A DNA stretch of 55,200 nt. Origin: Sulfurovum sp. 16-42-52 (lineage in GTDB: Bacteria > Campylobacterota > Campylobacteria > Campylobacterales > Sulfurovaceae). Under the pieces are notes generated by a model. It saw nothing but the letters and a program-made list of their open reading frames with translations. It searched no databases and had not been told where the DNA came from. Position numbers and translations under genes: made by a program. Of this stretch, positions 26,180 to 34,866 are shown in pieces. The DNA lies in contig NCHB01000009.1 of the NCBI GenBank assembly GCA_002281755.1, positions 1 through 55,200 of the forward strand, written 5' to 3'. Numbering within the stretch: position 1 is the stretch's first letter; the number at the start of each line of letters is the position of its first letter.

Positions 26180-27820
26180 ATGGCATATCAAAACATGGAA
26201 ACATCCGGATTTATGCTTGCAAAAGGCAAACATCTTAAAGGTGATGATTTTTTTGAAGTCAAAGTGATGGAAAATCTAACCGTAGCAGTGTTATGCGATG
26301 GCGTAGGGTCTGCACTTCAGGGCGCGCAAGCTGCTTCACACACCGTTGTTTTTCTTATCAATGCACTCAAAAACAGACCTAAAAGCTGGACGATGGAAAA
26401 ATCCATCAAACACTTTATAGAAACGATTAACAGAGTGCTCTATCTGGAATCCTTGACACAGTACGGACGGCAAGAACTGGTTACTACCCTGGCGTTGGTC
26501 GTCATAGAAGGTGACAGACTCTACGGTGCCAATGTGGGTGACAGCCGTATCTACTTGAAGCGAAGTGATCAAGAGGCTGCATTGACCCAGCTTTCACATG
26601 ATCATGTGATGGAAGAAGAAGGCATGAGCAATGTTTTGACGATGGCTATCGGGTTAGAAGAGCATGTTTCGCCGTATTATTTTGAGAACAATCTTTTAGC
26701 GCAAGACCAGATACTGCTGTGCAGTGACGGACTTTACACGGTACTGGGTCAAAAGGAATTGCTTGATGGTATGAAAATGGGTGCCTCATTTTTGGTCAAA
26801 CAAGCCAGTAACCTACACCAAGACAATCTTCCGGATGATACTTCTGCGGTGGTCATCGAGATCAAAGAGGTAGATCCCAGACTCAAACTCAAACAGAGCA
26901 ATCTGCTCGTAAAACCACAGTATGAATCACAAGAAACTATAGACGGATACACCTTGCTTAAACCGCTCATACAAAACGAACGCACGTGGCTGTGCGAAAA
27001 AAACGGATTGCAGTACGTCATTAAGTTTGCTCCCTATGAGACGCTCGAAGATGAAGTCTTGCTTGATTTGTTTGTGAAAGAAGCGTGGATGGCAAAAAGA
27101 CTCAAAGCAGGCTTTTTTCCTAAAGCCGTCATACCCAAAAACCGTACCCAGCGGTATTATGTGATGAGTTTCATCGAAGGGGTGACGCTCAAAGCGCATA
27201 CTGCCAAAAAACCGCTTTCTGTGGATTTGGGCATCGAATTGGGGATGTTTTTACTGAAGATGTCGCAGTTTTTGATCAAGTATGACCTTGTGCATGGTGA
27301 CATTAAACCTGAAAATATTATGCTCACGCAGCGCAGAGGAAAAACCGTATTTAAAATGGTTGATTTTGGCAGTATCACCGAGGCGTATGCGAACATCTCA
27401 CGCGCAGGGACACCGACCTACCTTGCACCTGAACGTTTCAGGCAAGAGCCTATTAACGAACAAACCGAAATCTACGCCATAGGCGTAACCCTCTATGAAG
27501 CCCTGACACAGAAATACCCTTTTGGAGAGATAGAACCTTTCCAAAACCCATCGTTTGATCGAAAAATCAAAGCACCCTCCAAGCTCAACCCCAACATACC
27601 CACATGGCTTGAAAGCATCATGCTAAGAGCACTAGAGCCCGACACCGACAAACGCTACCGAAACTACTCTTTGATGCAGTATGAACTCACCCATCCAAGC
27701 AATGTTAAGCCGTATTTTGATAAACACAGCTCTTTTATTGAAAGAAACCCTTTACTCGTCTGCCGCATCGGATTTGTGATTATGCTGGTGTTAAATTTTG
27801 TGCAGATGGTTTGGTTTTAG
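26180..27820 (+). CDS. Bifunctional PP2C protein phosphatase / Ser-Thr kinase, membrane-anchored
   Basis: 546 residues. The N-terminal PP2C phosphatase domain (about 1-235) shows the metal-binding VLCDGVGSA (Asp40) and NVGDSRIY and CSDGLY motifs. The kinase domain (about 255-515) has a catalytic-type loop HGDIKPEN (H372, D374; HGD instead of HRD), DFG at 395-397 and an APE segment. One membrane helix lies at the C-terminus (about 525-545). Such fusions are known beside nitrate-assimilation genes in other proteobacteria, for example near nasA/nirB in pseudomonads, and narK is 2 kb upstream here. A regulatory role in nitrogen assimilation is inferred from this. AAAGG precedes the ATG. Confidence 0.9.
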   Translation: MAYQNMETSGFMLAKGKHLKGDDFFEVKVMENLTVAVLCDGVGSALQGAQAASHTVVFLINALKNRPKSWTMEKSIKHFIETINRVLYLESLTQYGRQELVTTLALVVIEGDRLYGANVGDSRIYLKRSDQEAALTQLSHDHVMEEEGMSNVLTMAIGLEEHVSPYYFENNLLAQDQILLCSDGLYTVLGQKELLDGMKMGASFLVKQASNLHQDNLPDDTSAVVIEIKEVDPRLKLKQSNLLVKPQYESQETIDGYTLLKPLIQNERTWLCEKNGLQYVIKFAPYETLEDEVLLDLFVKEAWMAKRLKAGFFPKAVIPKNRTQRYYVMSFIEGVTLKAHTAKKPLSVDLGIELGMFLLKMSQFLIKYDLVHGDIKPENIMLTQRRGKTVFKMVDFGSITEAYANISRAGTPTYLAPERFRQEPINEQTEIYAIGVTLYEALTQKYPFGEIEPFQNPSFDRKIKAPSKLNPNIPTWLESIMLRALEPDTDKRYRNYSLMQYELTHPSNVKPYFDKHSSFIERNPLLVCRIGFVIMLVLNFVQMVWF

Positions 27821-27977
27821 CGATATGTTTGCATCCCAAGTTCAAAGCGTGTAGATGAGTTAAAGCGACACAAATACAAGTAAAGATAAGGTAAAATCCC
27901 ATTCTAATCTTTTTATGGTATTTTAGCCTCTTATTTTGGCTAGGCCGGATTAAAAATACAAGCAAAGAAATAGCATA

Positions 27978-30518
27978 ATGAACGACAATCAAGACTATAT
28001 GAAAGTGGCGAATAAGCTTAGAAAATCGCTCACTGCTGAGCTGTTTGGGCAAGACAGAGCCATTGATGCCATTGTCAACAGTATCAAAACTAATATCCTC
28101 ACAACAAAAAACGGCCCAAAAGCAACCTATCTGTTTTTGGGTTCACCTGCAACGGGTAAGACCTACCTTGCAGAGTTGATGACTAAAAATATGCCTGAGT
28201 ATAAGATACGAAAATTTGACATGACGCAGTACCATGAGCAAAACGGCGGGGAGTTGTACGGTTACCCCAAAGGCTGGTCGGGCTACAGCATCGGGCAGCT
28301 GACAGGTTTTGTGCATGACCACCCCAAATCCATCATCGTGTTGGATGCGTTTGAAAAAGCAGATAATGTCATACAAACTAACCTTTTGTCTATCTTTGAG
28401 GGCGGGGTGATGCGTGATGCCTGCGGGTGGGACAAGATAACAGACCAGCCGTGTAATGATGCAGAGGAGAAGGTGTATACTGAAGATAATGCACATTTTG
28501 TCGTGGATTTTAAAGAGTCAATCTTTATTATTACTTCCAGTTTAGGTGAAGAGCTTTACTCGGACACTAAATTTGTCAAGCTCATTGATGATGACTACAT
28601 TCAAGCTGAGTCGATGATACTCGAAGCCCTCAAAAGAGAAGAAAAGCCTAATATCAAATCAGGCGGGATGCAAAAAGCGATTATCCCCGAGCTTATCTCG
28701 CGCTTCTCACAGGCAACCATCGTGTTGTTTAACAAGCTTAACTATCCTGCTTATGAGGCTATCGGTCAAAAAGCCTTCTTGGAGTACCAAGAGGTATTTA
28801 AAACCAAGTTCCAGCTAGCGTTTTTAGCAGATAAACATTTTCAAAACTTTTTAAAAACCCAAATCCTGCTTTTTGCACCTGAACTTGATGCCAGACGGAT
28901 CAAAAACAAAGTGGGTGAAAACTTTTTTAGTAAACTGACAGATTATCTCATCAGTTTGGGTGATGAGATGCCAAAGTATAATGAAATCAAAGTCGTGCTG
29001 AGTAAAAAAACCGTTGACTTCATAGAAGAAAACATTTCAACGCTTATCGCTGAACAAAAACTGGTCAAAGAGCTGTTTAGAAAAAACATCAAACTCGAAA
29101 TCGATGAGGGCTTTAGCGCCAAAGGCACGACGATTATTTATACCATCAAAAACTGTCGGTTTAAGCAGGTGAAGCGTATCAAAGATTTTAGTGAGGATGG
29201 ACTGGTATTTGATATCCCTAATGTTTCGTTTGCCGATATCGCAGGGCATACGACCGCTAAGACAAGGCTCAGGGAGGTCATCAACTTTTTAAAAGAGCCC
29301 AAAATGCTCAAAGCCTTTAATGTCCAACCGCCAAAAGGAATGCTGCTTTATGGTCCTCCCGGTACAGGAAAAACACTTTTGGCAAAGGCATTTTCGGCTG
29401 AAGCGCAGTTGCCTTTTATCTCTATCACGGGTGTAGAGCTGTTACAGTTGGATAAGATCAAAAAAGTATTTGCCAAAGCCAAAGAGTATGCGCCGTCTAT
29501 CATTTTTATCGATGAGATTGACACCATCGGTATACGAGAAAAAGGCAATAACCGCGAAGTGCAGATCAATAAATTTTTAGCCGAAATGGATGGATTTTCG
29601 AATAAAGAGGATGAAAATGTCTTTATCATCGCGGCAACCAACTATAAAGAAAACATCGACAGTGCAATCATCCGACCCGGAAGAATCGAGATACATATCA
29701 AGATAGATGATTTGGATAAAGATGCCAGAAAATATTTTATCGATAAAATCATCAAACATAAACCAACCAGTGGCAAGTTTGACATGCATAAGCTTTTGAC
29801 TTACACCGCAGGCATGACGGGTGCACAGCTAGAACTGGTAAGCAAAGAGGCATCATACTACTGCATTAGACACAACTTGGCGCATATCACGGAGGAGATA
29901 TTGATTAAACAGATCAATACCATCAAATACGGTGAAAACATCTCACACATCTCCAACGAACAACTTTTTCTCAAAGCTTCCATCAAAGAAGCAGCACATG
30001 CGGTTGTCTCAAAGATACTGATGCCTCAGCTTAAGATAAAACAAATCGCACTCACACCACGCAACCCTAAAAACGGCTTTATTGCCAACAATTATGAAGA
30101 GGGTGAAAGTAATATGACCATTGAAGATATCCAAAATAGAATGTGTGTATCGCTAGCGGGCAGAATAGCACAAATCAAAAAATATGGAAGTATCGAGGGC
30201 TTAGATATGCAAGGTTCTGCGGATTTGCAGCATGCTATCCACGATGCCTATATGGCGATTACCCACTACGGAATGGATGCAGAGGTGAGGTATGTCAATA
30301 TGAAAGGACATACCGCTGCCCAGCAGCATACACACACCCCAAACAACACACAACAAAGTACAAAAAAAATTGATGATGCACTTGAACGATGGATGATGCA
30401 GAGCGAGCAGAAAACCATTAAGCTAGTAGAGGCACATTGGGAAAAGATAGAGAAATTATCACTTCATTTACTTGATAAAGAGATACTCTATAAGGATGAT
30501 TTGGAAGATATTGTCTAG
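27978..30518 (+). CDS. Double AAA protein: ClpB-like module fused to FtsH-like AAA and pseudo-M41 domain
   Basis: 846 residues with no membrane segment. Residues about 20-260 look like the second AAA module of ClpA/ClpB: Walker A GSPATGKT (56-63), pore-loop-like GWSGY, IIVLDAFEKAD (Walker B with Ala124 in place of the catalytic Glu). After a linker, residues about 415-650 are an FtsH-type AAA: GPPGTGKT (459-466), IIFIDEID and AATNY...RPGR; the FVG pore loop of FtsH is deleted. Residues about 655-775 resemble the M41 peptidase, but HEAGH is KEAAH (670-674), losing one zinc histidine, while the distal Asp (749) is kept. Probably a remodelling or scaffold protein, not a protease. The promoter region upstream is 157 bases; the ribosome binding site is weak. 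Confidence 0.85.
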   Translation: MNDNQDYMKVANKLRKSLTAELFGQDRAIDAIVNSIKTNILTTKNGPKATYLFLGSPATGKTYLAELMTKNMPEYKIRKFDMTQYHEQNGGELYGYPKGWSGYSIGQLTGFVHDHPKSIIVLDAFEKADNVIQTNLLSIFEGGVMRDACGWDKITDQPCNDAEEKVYTEDNAHFVVDFKESIFIITSSLGEELYSDTKFVKLIDDDYIQAESMILEALKREEKPNIKSGGMQKAIIPELISRFSQATIVLFNKLNYPAYEAIGQKAFLEYQEVFKTKFQLAFLADKHFQNFLKTQILLFAPELDARRIKNKVGENFFSKLTDYLISLGDEMPKYNEIKVVLSKKTVDFIEENISTLIAEQKLVKELFRKNIKLEIDEGFSAKGTTIIYTIKNCRFKQVKRIKDFSEDGLVFDIPNVSFADIAGHTTAKTRLREVINFLKEPKMLKAFNVQPPKGMLLYGPPGTGKTLLAKAFSAEAQLPFISITGVELLQLDKIKKVFAKAKEYAPSIIFIDEIDTIGIREKGNNREVQINKFLAEMDGFSNKEDENVFIIAATNYKENIDSAIIRPGRIEIHIKIDDLDKDARKYFIDKIIKHKPTSGKFDMHKLLTYTAGMTGAQLELVSKEASYYCIRHNLAHITEEILIKQINTIKYGENISHISNEQLFLKASIKEAAHAVVSKILMPQLKIKQIALTPRNPKNGFIANNYEEGESNMTIEDIQNRMCVSLAGRIAQIKKYGSIEGLDMQGSADLQHAIHDAYMAITHYGMDAEVRYVNMKGHTAAQQHTHTPNNTQQSTKKIDDALERWMMQSEQKTIKLVEAHWEKIEKLSLHLLDKEILYKDDLEDIV

Positions 30519-30533
30519 GGGTTTTACTGCTTG

Positions 30534-30564
30534 CTATAAAGACTCAACGATAGAGTCTTTATAG
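30534..30564. terminator. Bidirectional terminator hairpin
   Basis: Perfect 12-bp inverted repeat CTATAAAGACTC / GAGTCTTTATAG with a seven-base loop, sitting between the stop of the AAA gene and the stop of the convergent small gene. The stem is AT-rich at its base, giving short U and A tracts on both sides. Confidence 0.75.
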
Positions 30565-30571
30565 TCATTTG

Positions 30572-30883
30572 TTATTGTGGTCCAGTCTGTACAGAGCTGA
30601 TTTGCTCTATAAATTGTTCAATGAAAAAAGTAACGAGGTTCGCCAAATCTTCAGGTGTTTTACTAAGATAGTTGTGTTTAATCAGTATCTTTTGCTCTTG
30701 TGTATGCGTCTCATCGATAGCATATTTGAGCAAGACATAAGGGGCTGAAGTGTGTGTGTCATGTAGGTCGATTTTTTCTATATTTTCAGGGATATAGTAA
30801 TCAATTTCAATATCCGGATCGACCAGGACATTATTAACCAATTCTATGACTTTTTCTAATTTTTCTTTGAGTGCTTGTTGCAT
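30572..30883 (-). CDS. Small conserved-looking protein, paralogue of its neighbour (unknown)
   Basis: 103 acidic residues, unrecognised. It begins with a charged helix (LKEKLEKVIELVNN), then VDPDIEIDYYIPE, a strand-rich middle (YVLLKYAI) and a C-terminal helix (LANLVTFFIEQF). No signal peptide, cysteine motif or membrane segment. It is clearly related to the next gene upstream, with the VDPDI-I-Y-IPE and LVTF-IEQF segments shared at the same positions. AGGA lies eight bases before the ATG. Its operon partner is that paralogue, 71 bases upstream. Genomic neighbours give no firm functional clue. Confidence 0.7.
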   Translation of the reverse strand: MQQALKEKLEKVIELVNNVLVDPDIEIDYYIPENIEKIDLHDTHTSAPYVLLKYAIDETHTQEQKILIKHNYLSKTPEDLANLVTFFIEQFIEQISSVQTGPQ

Positions 30884-30954
30884 TGTATTTTCCTTTGTAT
30901 TATTTCATTTAAAGCATCACTCTTTTGTTGAAAAACAGAAGAGTTGCTTCATTT

Positions 30955-31260
30955 TTATCCCATTTGTACAGAATCAATTTCAGATTTGAACTGCTCTATC
31001 GAAAAAGTAACCAAATCGGCAATTTTTTCAGCCGTATACTCAAGATAGGTTTTTCCTAAACGAATTTTACGTGTGGGTGTATTGTATTCGCTGATGACAT
31101 ATTTTACTAAGATATACGGATCTCCGTTTACATCACAACTGTCAGTTGTTGTTGCTATTTCAGGTATACAGTATTCAATATCAATATCAGGATCTACCAT
31201 CATGTCATTAATAAGCAAGACTACTTTGTCCAATTTTGCTTTAAGTTCTTTTTCCATCAT
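30955..31260 (-). CDS. Small protein, paralogue of its neighbour (unknown)
   Basis: 101 residues, unrecognised, related to the downstream gene by eye at about 40 percent identity. Layout: N-terminal helix (LKAKLDKVVLLINDM), VDPDIDIEYCIPE, a strand segment YILVKYVI and a C-terminal helix (IADLVTFSIEQF). The second of two adjacent ATGs (31257) may be the start; GAGGAAG lies immediately before. The pair probably arose by tandem duplication. The conservation pattern suggests a small alpha/beta adaptor or chaperone-like fold, but this is only a guess. Confidence 0.7.
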   Translation of the reverse strand: MMEKELKAKLDKVVLLINDMMVDPDIDIEYCIPEIATTTDSCDVNGDPYILVKYVISEYNTPTRKIRLGKTYLEYTAEKIADLVTFSIEQFKSEIDSVQMG

Positions 31261-31372
31261 TCTTCCTCTTTGTAGATAAATATGGCTTCACATTGAGATG
31301 TAAAGCATGAAGTATGTAGCTTCATAGTAAATTGTATCAGAAAAAATATAAAGTGCAGTAGAGTCTTGTGTG

Positions 31373-32317
31373 CTATTGGGCTTTTTTTACATTTTGGCGA
31401 TGGGCATCGAAGCTCTGGGTAAAATCATGTCTACCTTGCGCATTTTTCATAAAATACAGATACTCGGTCTTGGCAGGTTTCATGGCAGCCTTGAGTGCAT
31501 CAAAGCTCACGGCACCAATAGGTGAGAGCGGCAGACCTTTGTATTTGTAGGTGTTGAAGCGACTGGTGTCATTTTGGATACGCTCTGGTGTGACTTTGAT
31601 GTGTGAGTAGATACCATAATTGAGTGTACCGTCCATCTGCAGTGCCATGCCTTTACTCAGACGGTTGAAGATAACAGAAGAGACCAAAGGCATCTCCTCT
31701 GTGTTCGCTGCTTCTTTTTGTATGATAGAGGCGATGATGAGTATATCGAGCCATTTTTTCTCTCTGTAGTTACCATAGACTCTTTCAGAAATGGCTTTAT
31801 ATTTTTTCGTTGATTCCTCTAAAAGAAAAAAGATTAGATGTTTTTCACTGATGCCATAGGGAACGTAGTAGGTATCAGCATAGATACCGGCTTCAGGGAA
31901 ATGTGAAAATTCGTTATAGTAAGCAAGAAGTTTGTTTTTGTCTAGCTTGAGCTGTTGTGCCACACTGTCCAAAAAGAGTTCAGTTGTCTCTCCCGGAATC
32001 AATGTCAAGGGTTCCATTTTGGCTTTAGCGGTTGCGAGTTTATGTAGAAAATCAATACGGTTGAGCTCCGTTGCACCGATGTCCACCCAGCCACTTTGGG
32101 GTTTGCCGAGAAATGCCAGGATATACCTGTCTATGGGGCTTAGCGCATAGCCATTTTGTGCCAGCTGTGCTATAATGTGTGAAATAGAACCCTGTGGCAC
32201 CAAAAGAGTACGTGTCGTTTGAATGGGTAGCGTGGTGTAAAAGGCAAAGGTGATGATTAAAGTGAGTACGATGTTTTTTATCCATGCCATCAGGGGTATG
32301 ATACGTACGATACTCAT
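31373..32317 (-). CDS. mltG: Endolytic murein transglycosylase MltG (YceG-like)
   Basis: Inner-membrane lytic transglycosylase that ends glycan strands during peptidoglycan growth. I chose the ATG at 32317, about 11 bases after AAGGA, giving 314 residues with one N-terminal membrane helix (about 13-30); a TTG-type or longer start to 32386 is open but lacks support. The YceG domain contains IIASIIQKEA with the catalytic Glu, and the C-terminal YKGLPLSPIGAVSFDALKAA signature. The 5' end overlaps the divergent AsmA-like gene, so each promoter must lie inside the other gene's beginning. Confidence 0.92.
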   Translation of the reverse strand: MSIVRIIPLMAWIKNIVLTLIITFAFYTTLPIQTTRTLLVPQGSISHIIAQLAQNGYALSPIDRYILAFLGKPQSGWVDIGATELNRIDFLHKLATAKAKMEPLTLIPGETTELFLDSVAQQLKLDKNKLLAYYNEFSHFPEAGIYADTYYVPYGISEKHLIFFLLEESTKKYKAISERVYGNYREKKWLDILIIASIIQKEAANTEEMPLVSSVIFNRLSKGMALQMDGTLNYGIYSHIKVTPERIQNDTSRFNTYKYKGLPLSPIGAVSFDALKAAMKPAKTEYLYFMKNAQGRHDFTQSFDAHRQNVKKAQ

Positions 32318-34820
32318 AGTTTTTGTCGTCCTTTTTCTTGCACTCTTTATCTGGCTTAAGCTAGGTATCAAGCTAGATAGATTCATTGTAGCGGGCTATA
32401 CGGTGAATGGATTATACATTAAACTCGATAAGAGGTTTATAGTAACAGGTGAGAGGTTAATCCTGCCTCATCGTAAAACGGCACCTTCGTTGTCAAATAT
32501 CGATACGACATTTGATAGAGTCAAATATCTGTTTACTTTTTTTGACTATATCGAGCTGAAAGATGTCGAGTTTAAAAATGATACACTGACTATGGTTTTT
32601 GCCGATGATGTACTCTATATCACCAGTAATCAGTATGAAATTGCAGGCAATATCCATCGGGTGGGCAAGAAATTCGAAGCAGAGGTTTCACTTCTGTATC
32701 TTAAAAAAGATGATGTTCGTATCACGGGAACGCTTCAGTATAATTTTCAAACAGACCACTTAAGTACAAAAGGGGAGTTTGATGCTTTTAGGGTTAGGGG
32801 AAGATTTGTTGCCCAAAAGAGAGAGAATCGGATCGATTTTAGTCTCCAGAGTGATACATTTTCTGATTTGCATCCTTTGATTGCAAAGTTCGAACTCAAT
32901 GATACGGTAAAAGCATGGATTTTAGACAAAGTACAAGCGCAGCAATACACACTGCTTGAGCTTAGCGGGCGAGCCAATATCCAAAATAAACAGTTCAAGA
33001 TAGAAAAAAATACCCTCAAAGCAAAAGGGCTTTTTACCGATTGCCGCATCCATTTTAAAGAAAATGTAGCACCGGTTCTTACTCCCCATATTGTGTTGCG
33101 CTACGAAGATGACGGGCTGTTTTTTGACTTGCAGGAGCCCTTGTATGAAGGCAAAAGCCTTGAGGGAAGTACCGTCTCCATACTCAACGTGAGTGATGCC
33201 AACACGACACTGAATCTTGACCTTCGATTTGACACACCTTTTGATGCTACCTTGCAAGCGCTTTTGCAGGCGTATAAGCTGCATATACCTGTTTTGCAAG
33301 AGAGTGGGAAGATGGATGCTCGCTTTAGAGCGAGCTTAGGGCTCAAAGATGACAGAGAGGATTTTTTGGTAGATGCAAATCTGAGCAAAGGTGTGGTACA
33401 GATAAACACCATCAAACTTCCGGTAGAAAAAGGAACGCTACACTATAAAAAGGGAGCCATTTCCCTAGAGGGCATGGTTCTAAAAGACAGCTTGTATGAG
33501 GCAGAGGTTGAGGGTATCATTCATTTGGCACAACAAAAAGCAGACTTGATGGTGAATGCAAAAACGATTGCGTTGGAAGCAAAAGGGCAGACCTTTTTTT
33601 CGTTAAAGAATGAAACCTTTCCTATACAGCTTGAGTATAAAAATGATTTGCTTCTCCTACTTCCTAAATTTTCAACCAAAATCACACAAAGCAAAGAGAA
33701 GATGCAGATTGATATGACGGATTTGAGTGCACTCAAACCCTATCTTTTTGACCCGGAACCTCTCAGTGAAGGAGGTAGTGTTTCCATCAAAACAAACAAT
33801 TTCAAAGATTTTAGCTTTGAGGGTGTGCTCAAGCGTTCATCGTGTGTACTGTATGAAAAAGAAGAGAACTGTCAGGTGCGTGTTCCTTTTTCAGCGACTC
33901 TTACCCCGTCAGATTTTAACTTTTATGCTTTTGACAGACGGGTTCATTATGATGAGTCAAAGTCACGTTTGAAGTTACAAGATATCAACATAGACCTTGA
34001 AAAATTTTTAGCAACGCAACCCAAACAAAGCAGCAAAGAGAGAAAGAAGCTGCTTATTTTAGGTAAAAACAGCCATTTAAGGCATGGTGATTATACTTTG
34101 CTGACAGATAGTTATGATGTGGAGCTGGAAAAAAATGGCGACATAAAAGCCCTAGGCAGTGCAGATGGGGATATTGTCAAATTTTCCAAAACCAATGAGG
34201 TAATCTCGATACAAGCCCTGCGCATCAAAGATAGAGTTCTGCATCGCTTGATCAACTTTGAAGGGCTTTATGCAGGGCGTTATACTTTTAAAGGTCAAGG
34301 GGTTCAAAAAAAAATAATGAAAGGAGAGATTATTGTAGAGGGAGGTGTGATGAAAGATTTTAAAGCATACAACAACACGCTTGCCCTTATCAATACGCTT
34401 CCTGATCTAGCCGTGTTGCACAATCCGGGGTTTTCACAAAAAGGATTTTCTATAGAAGAAGGTGTGGTGGAGTACAGGGTGATTGAACAGAAACATATTA
34501 TCTTTGATTCAATCTACATTAAAGGCGCAACGGCTACCGTGGTAGGCAAAGGAGAGATTGATCTGGAGAAAAAAACCATCACGATCGACTTAGCCATACA
34601 AATCGCACGTAATTTAGGCAAATTGATAGGTAATCTGCCACTTGTGGGTTATATTGTGATGGGTGAGAACAAAAGTTTGACGGTAGGATTAAAAATTACA
34701 GGAGACTTGGATAAGCCTGTGGTAAACACTTCAGCTGCCAAAGAGATCTTGACGCTCCCTTTACAGATTGTCAAGCGAACCCTTGAGGCACCTTCAAAAT
34801 TGATTCAGAAAAAACCATAA
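32271..34820 (+). CDS. AsmA/YhdP-like envelope protein
   Basis: About 849 residues with one N-terminal membrane helix, then a long beta-rich periplasmic region typical of AsmA/TamB/YhdP proteins, which carry or organise lipids between the membranes. The C-terminal AsmA-like segment (about 690-800) contains FSIEEGVVEYRVI and GKGEIDLEKKTITIDL. Starts at 32253, 32271 and 32298 are all possible; 32271 has AAGTGAG four bases upstream, and 32298 begins just before the hydrophobic helix. The gene diverges from mltG with overlapping 5' ends. It ends in a 17-bp tandem duplication. Confidence 0.78.
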   Translation: MFFIHAIRGMIRTILIVFVVLFLALFIWLKLGIKLDRFIVAGYTVNGLYIKLDKRFIVTGERLILPHRKTAPSLSNIDTTFDRVKYLFTFFDYIELKDVEFKNDTLTMVFADDVLYITSNQYEIAGNIHRVGKKFEAEVSLLYLKKDDVRITGTLQYNFQTDHLSTKGEFDAFRVRGRFVAQKRENRIDFSLQSDTFSDLHPLIAKFELNDTVKAWILDKVQAQQYTLLELSGRANIQNKQFKIEKNTLKAKGLFTDCRIHFKENVAPVLTPHIVLRYEDDGLFFDLQEPLYEGKSLEGSTVSILNVSDANTTLNLDLRFDTPFDATLQALLQAYKLHIPVLQESGKMDARFRASLGLKDDREDFLVDANLSKGVVQINTIKLPVEKGTLHYKKGAISLEGMVLKDSLYEAEVEGIIHLAQQKADLMVNAKTIALEAKGQTFFSLKNETFPIQLEYKNDLLLLLPKFSTKITQSKEKMQIDMTDLSALKPYLFDPEPLSEGGSVSIKTNNFKDFSFEGVLKRSSCVLYEKEENCQVRVPFSATLTPSDFNFYAFDRRVHYDESKSRLKLQDINIDLEKFLATQPKQSSKERKKLLILGKNSHLRHGDYTLLTDSYDVELEKNGDIKALGSADGDIVKFSKTNEVISIQALRIKDRVLHRLINFEGLYAGRYTFKGQGVQKKIMKGEIIVEGGVMKDFKAYNNTLALINTLPDLAVLHNPGFSQKGFSIEEGVVEYRVIEQKHIIFDSIYIKGATATVVGKGEIDLEKKTITIDLAIQIARNLGKLIGNLPLVGYIVMGENKSLTVGLKITGDLDKPVVNTSAAKEILTLPLQIVKRTLEAPSKLIQKKP

Positions 34821-34849
34821 AGAGTGTGATGTCATAAAGAGTGTGATGT
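34816..34849. repeat. Tandem 17-bp duplication at the AsmA-like gene end
   Basis: Two exact copies of CATAAAGAGTGTGATGT in direct tandem (34816-34832 and 34833-34849). The stop codon of the AsmA-like gene lies in the first copy. Confidence 0.9.
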
Positions 34850-34852
34850 AAA

Positions 34853-34866
34853 GCGCTTTTTAGCGC
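34853..34866. terminator. Short hairpin between convergent genes
   Basis: GCGCT-TTTT-AGCGC, a 5-bp GC-rich stem with a four-base loop, between the AsmA-like gene and the convergent MscS-type gene; it overlaps the MscS stop codon. A weak bidirectional terminator candidate. Confidence 0.4.

Noticed and set aside
32052-32285. Short frames around the mltG/AsmA overlap
   Set aside because: They are shadows of the two recognised genes and have no family features.
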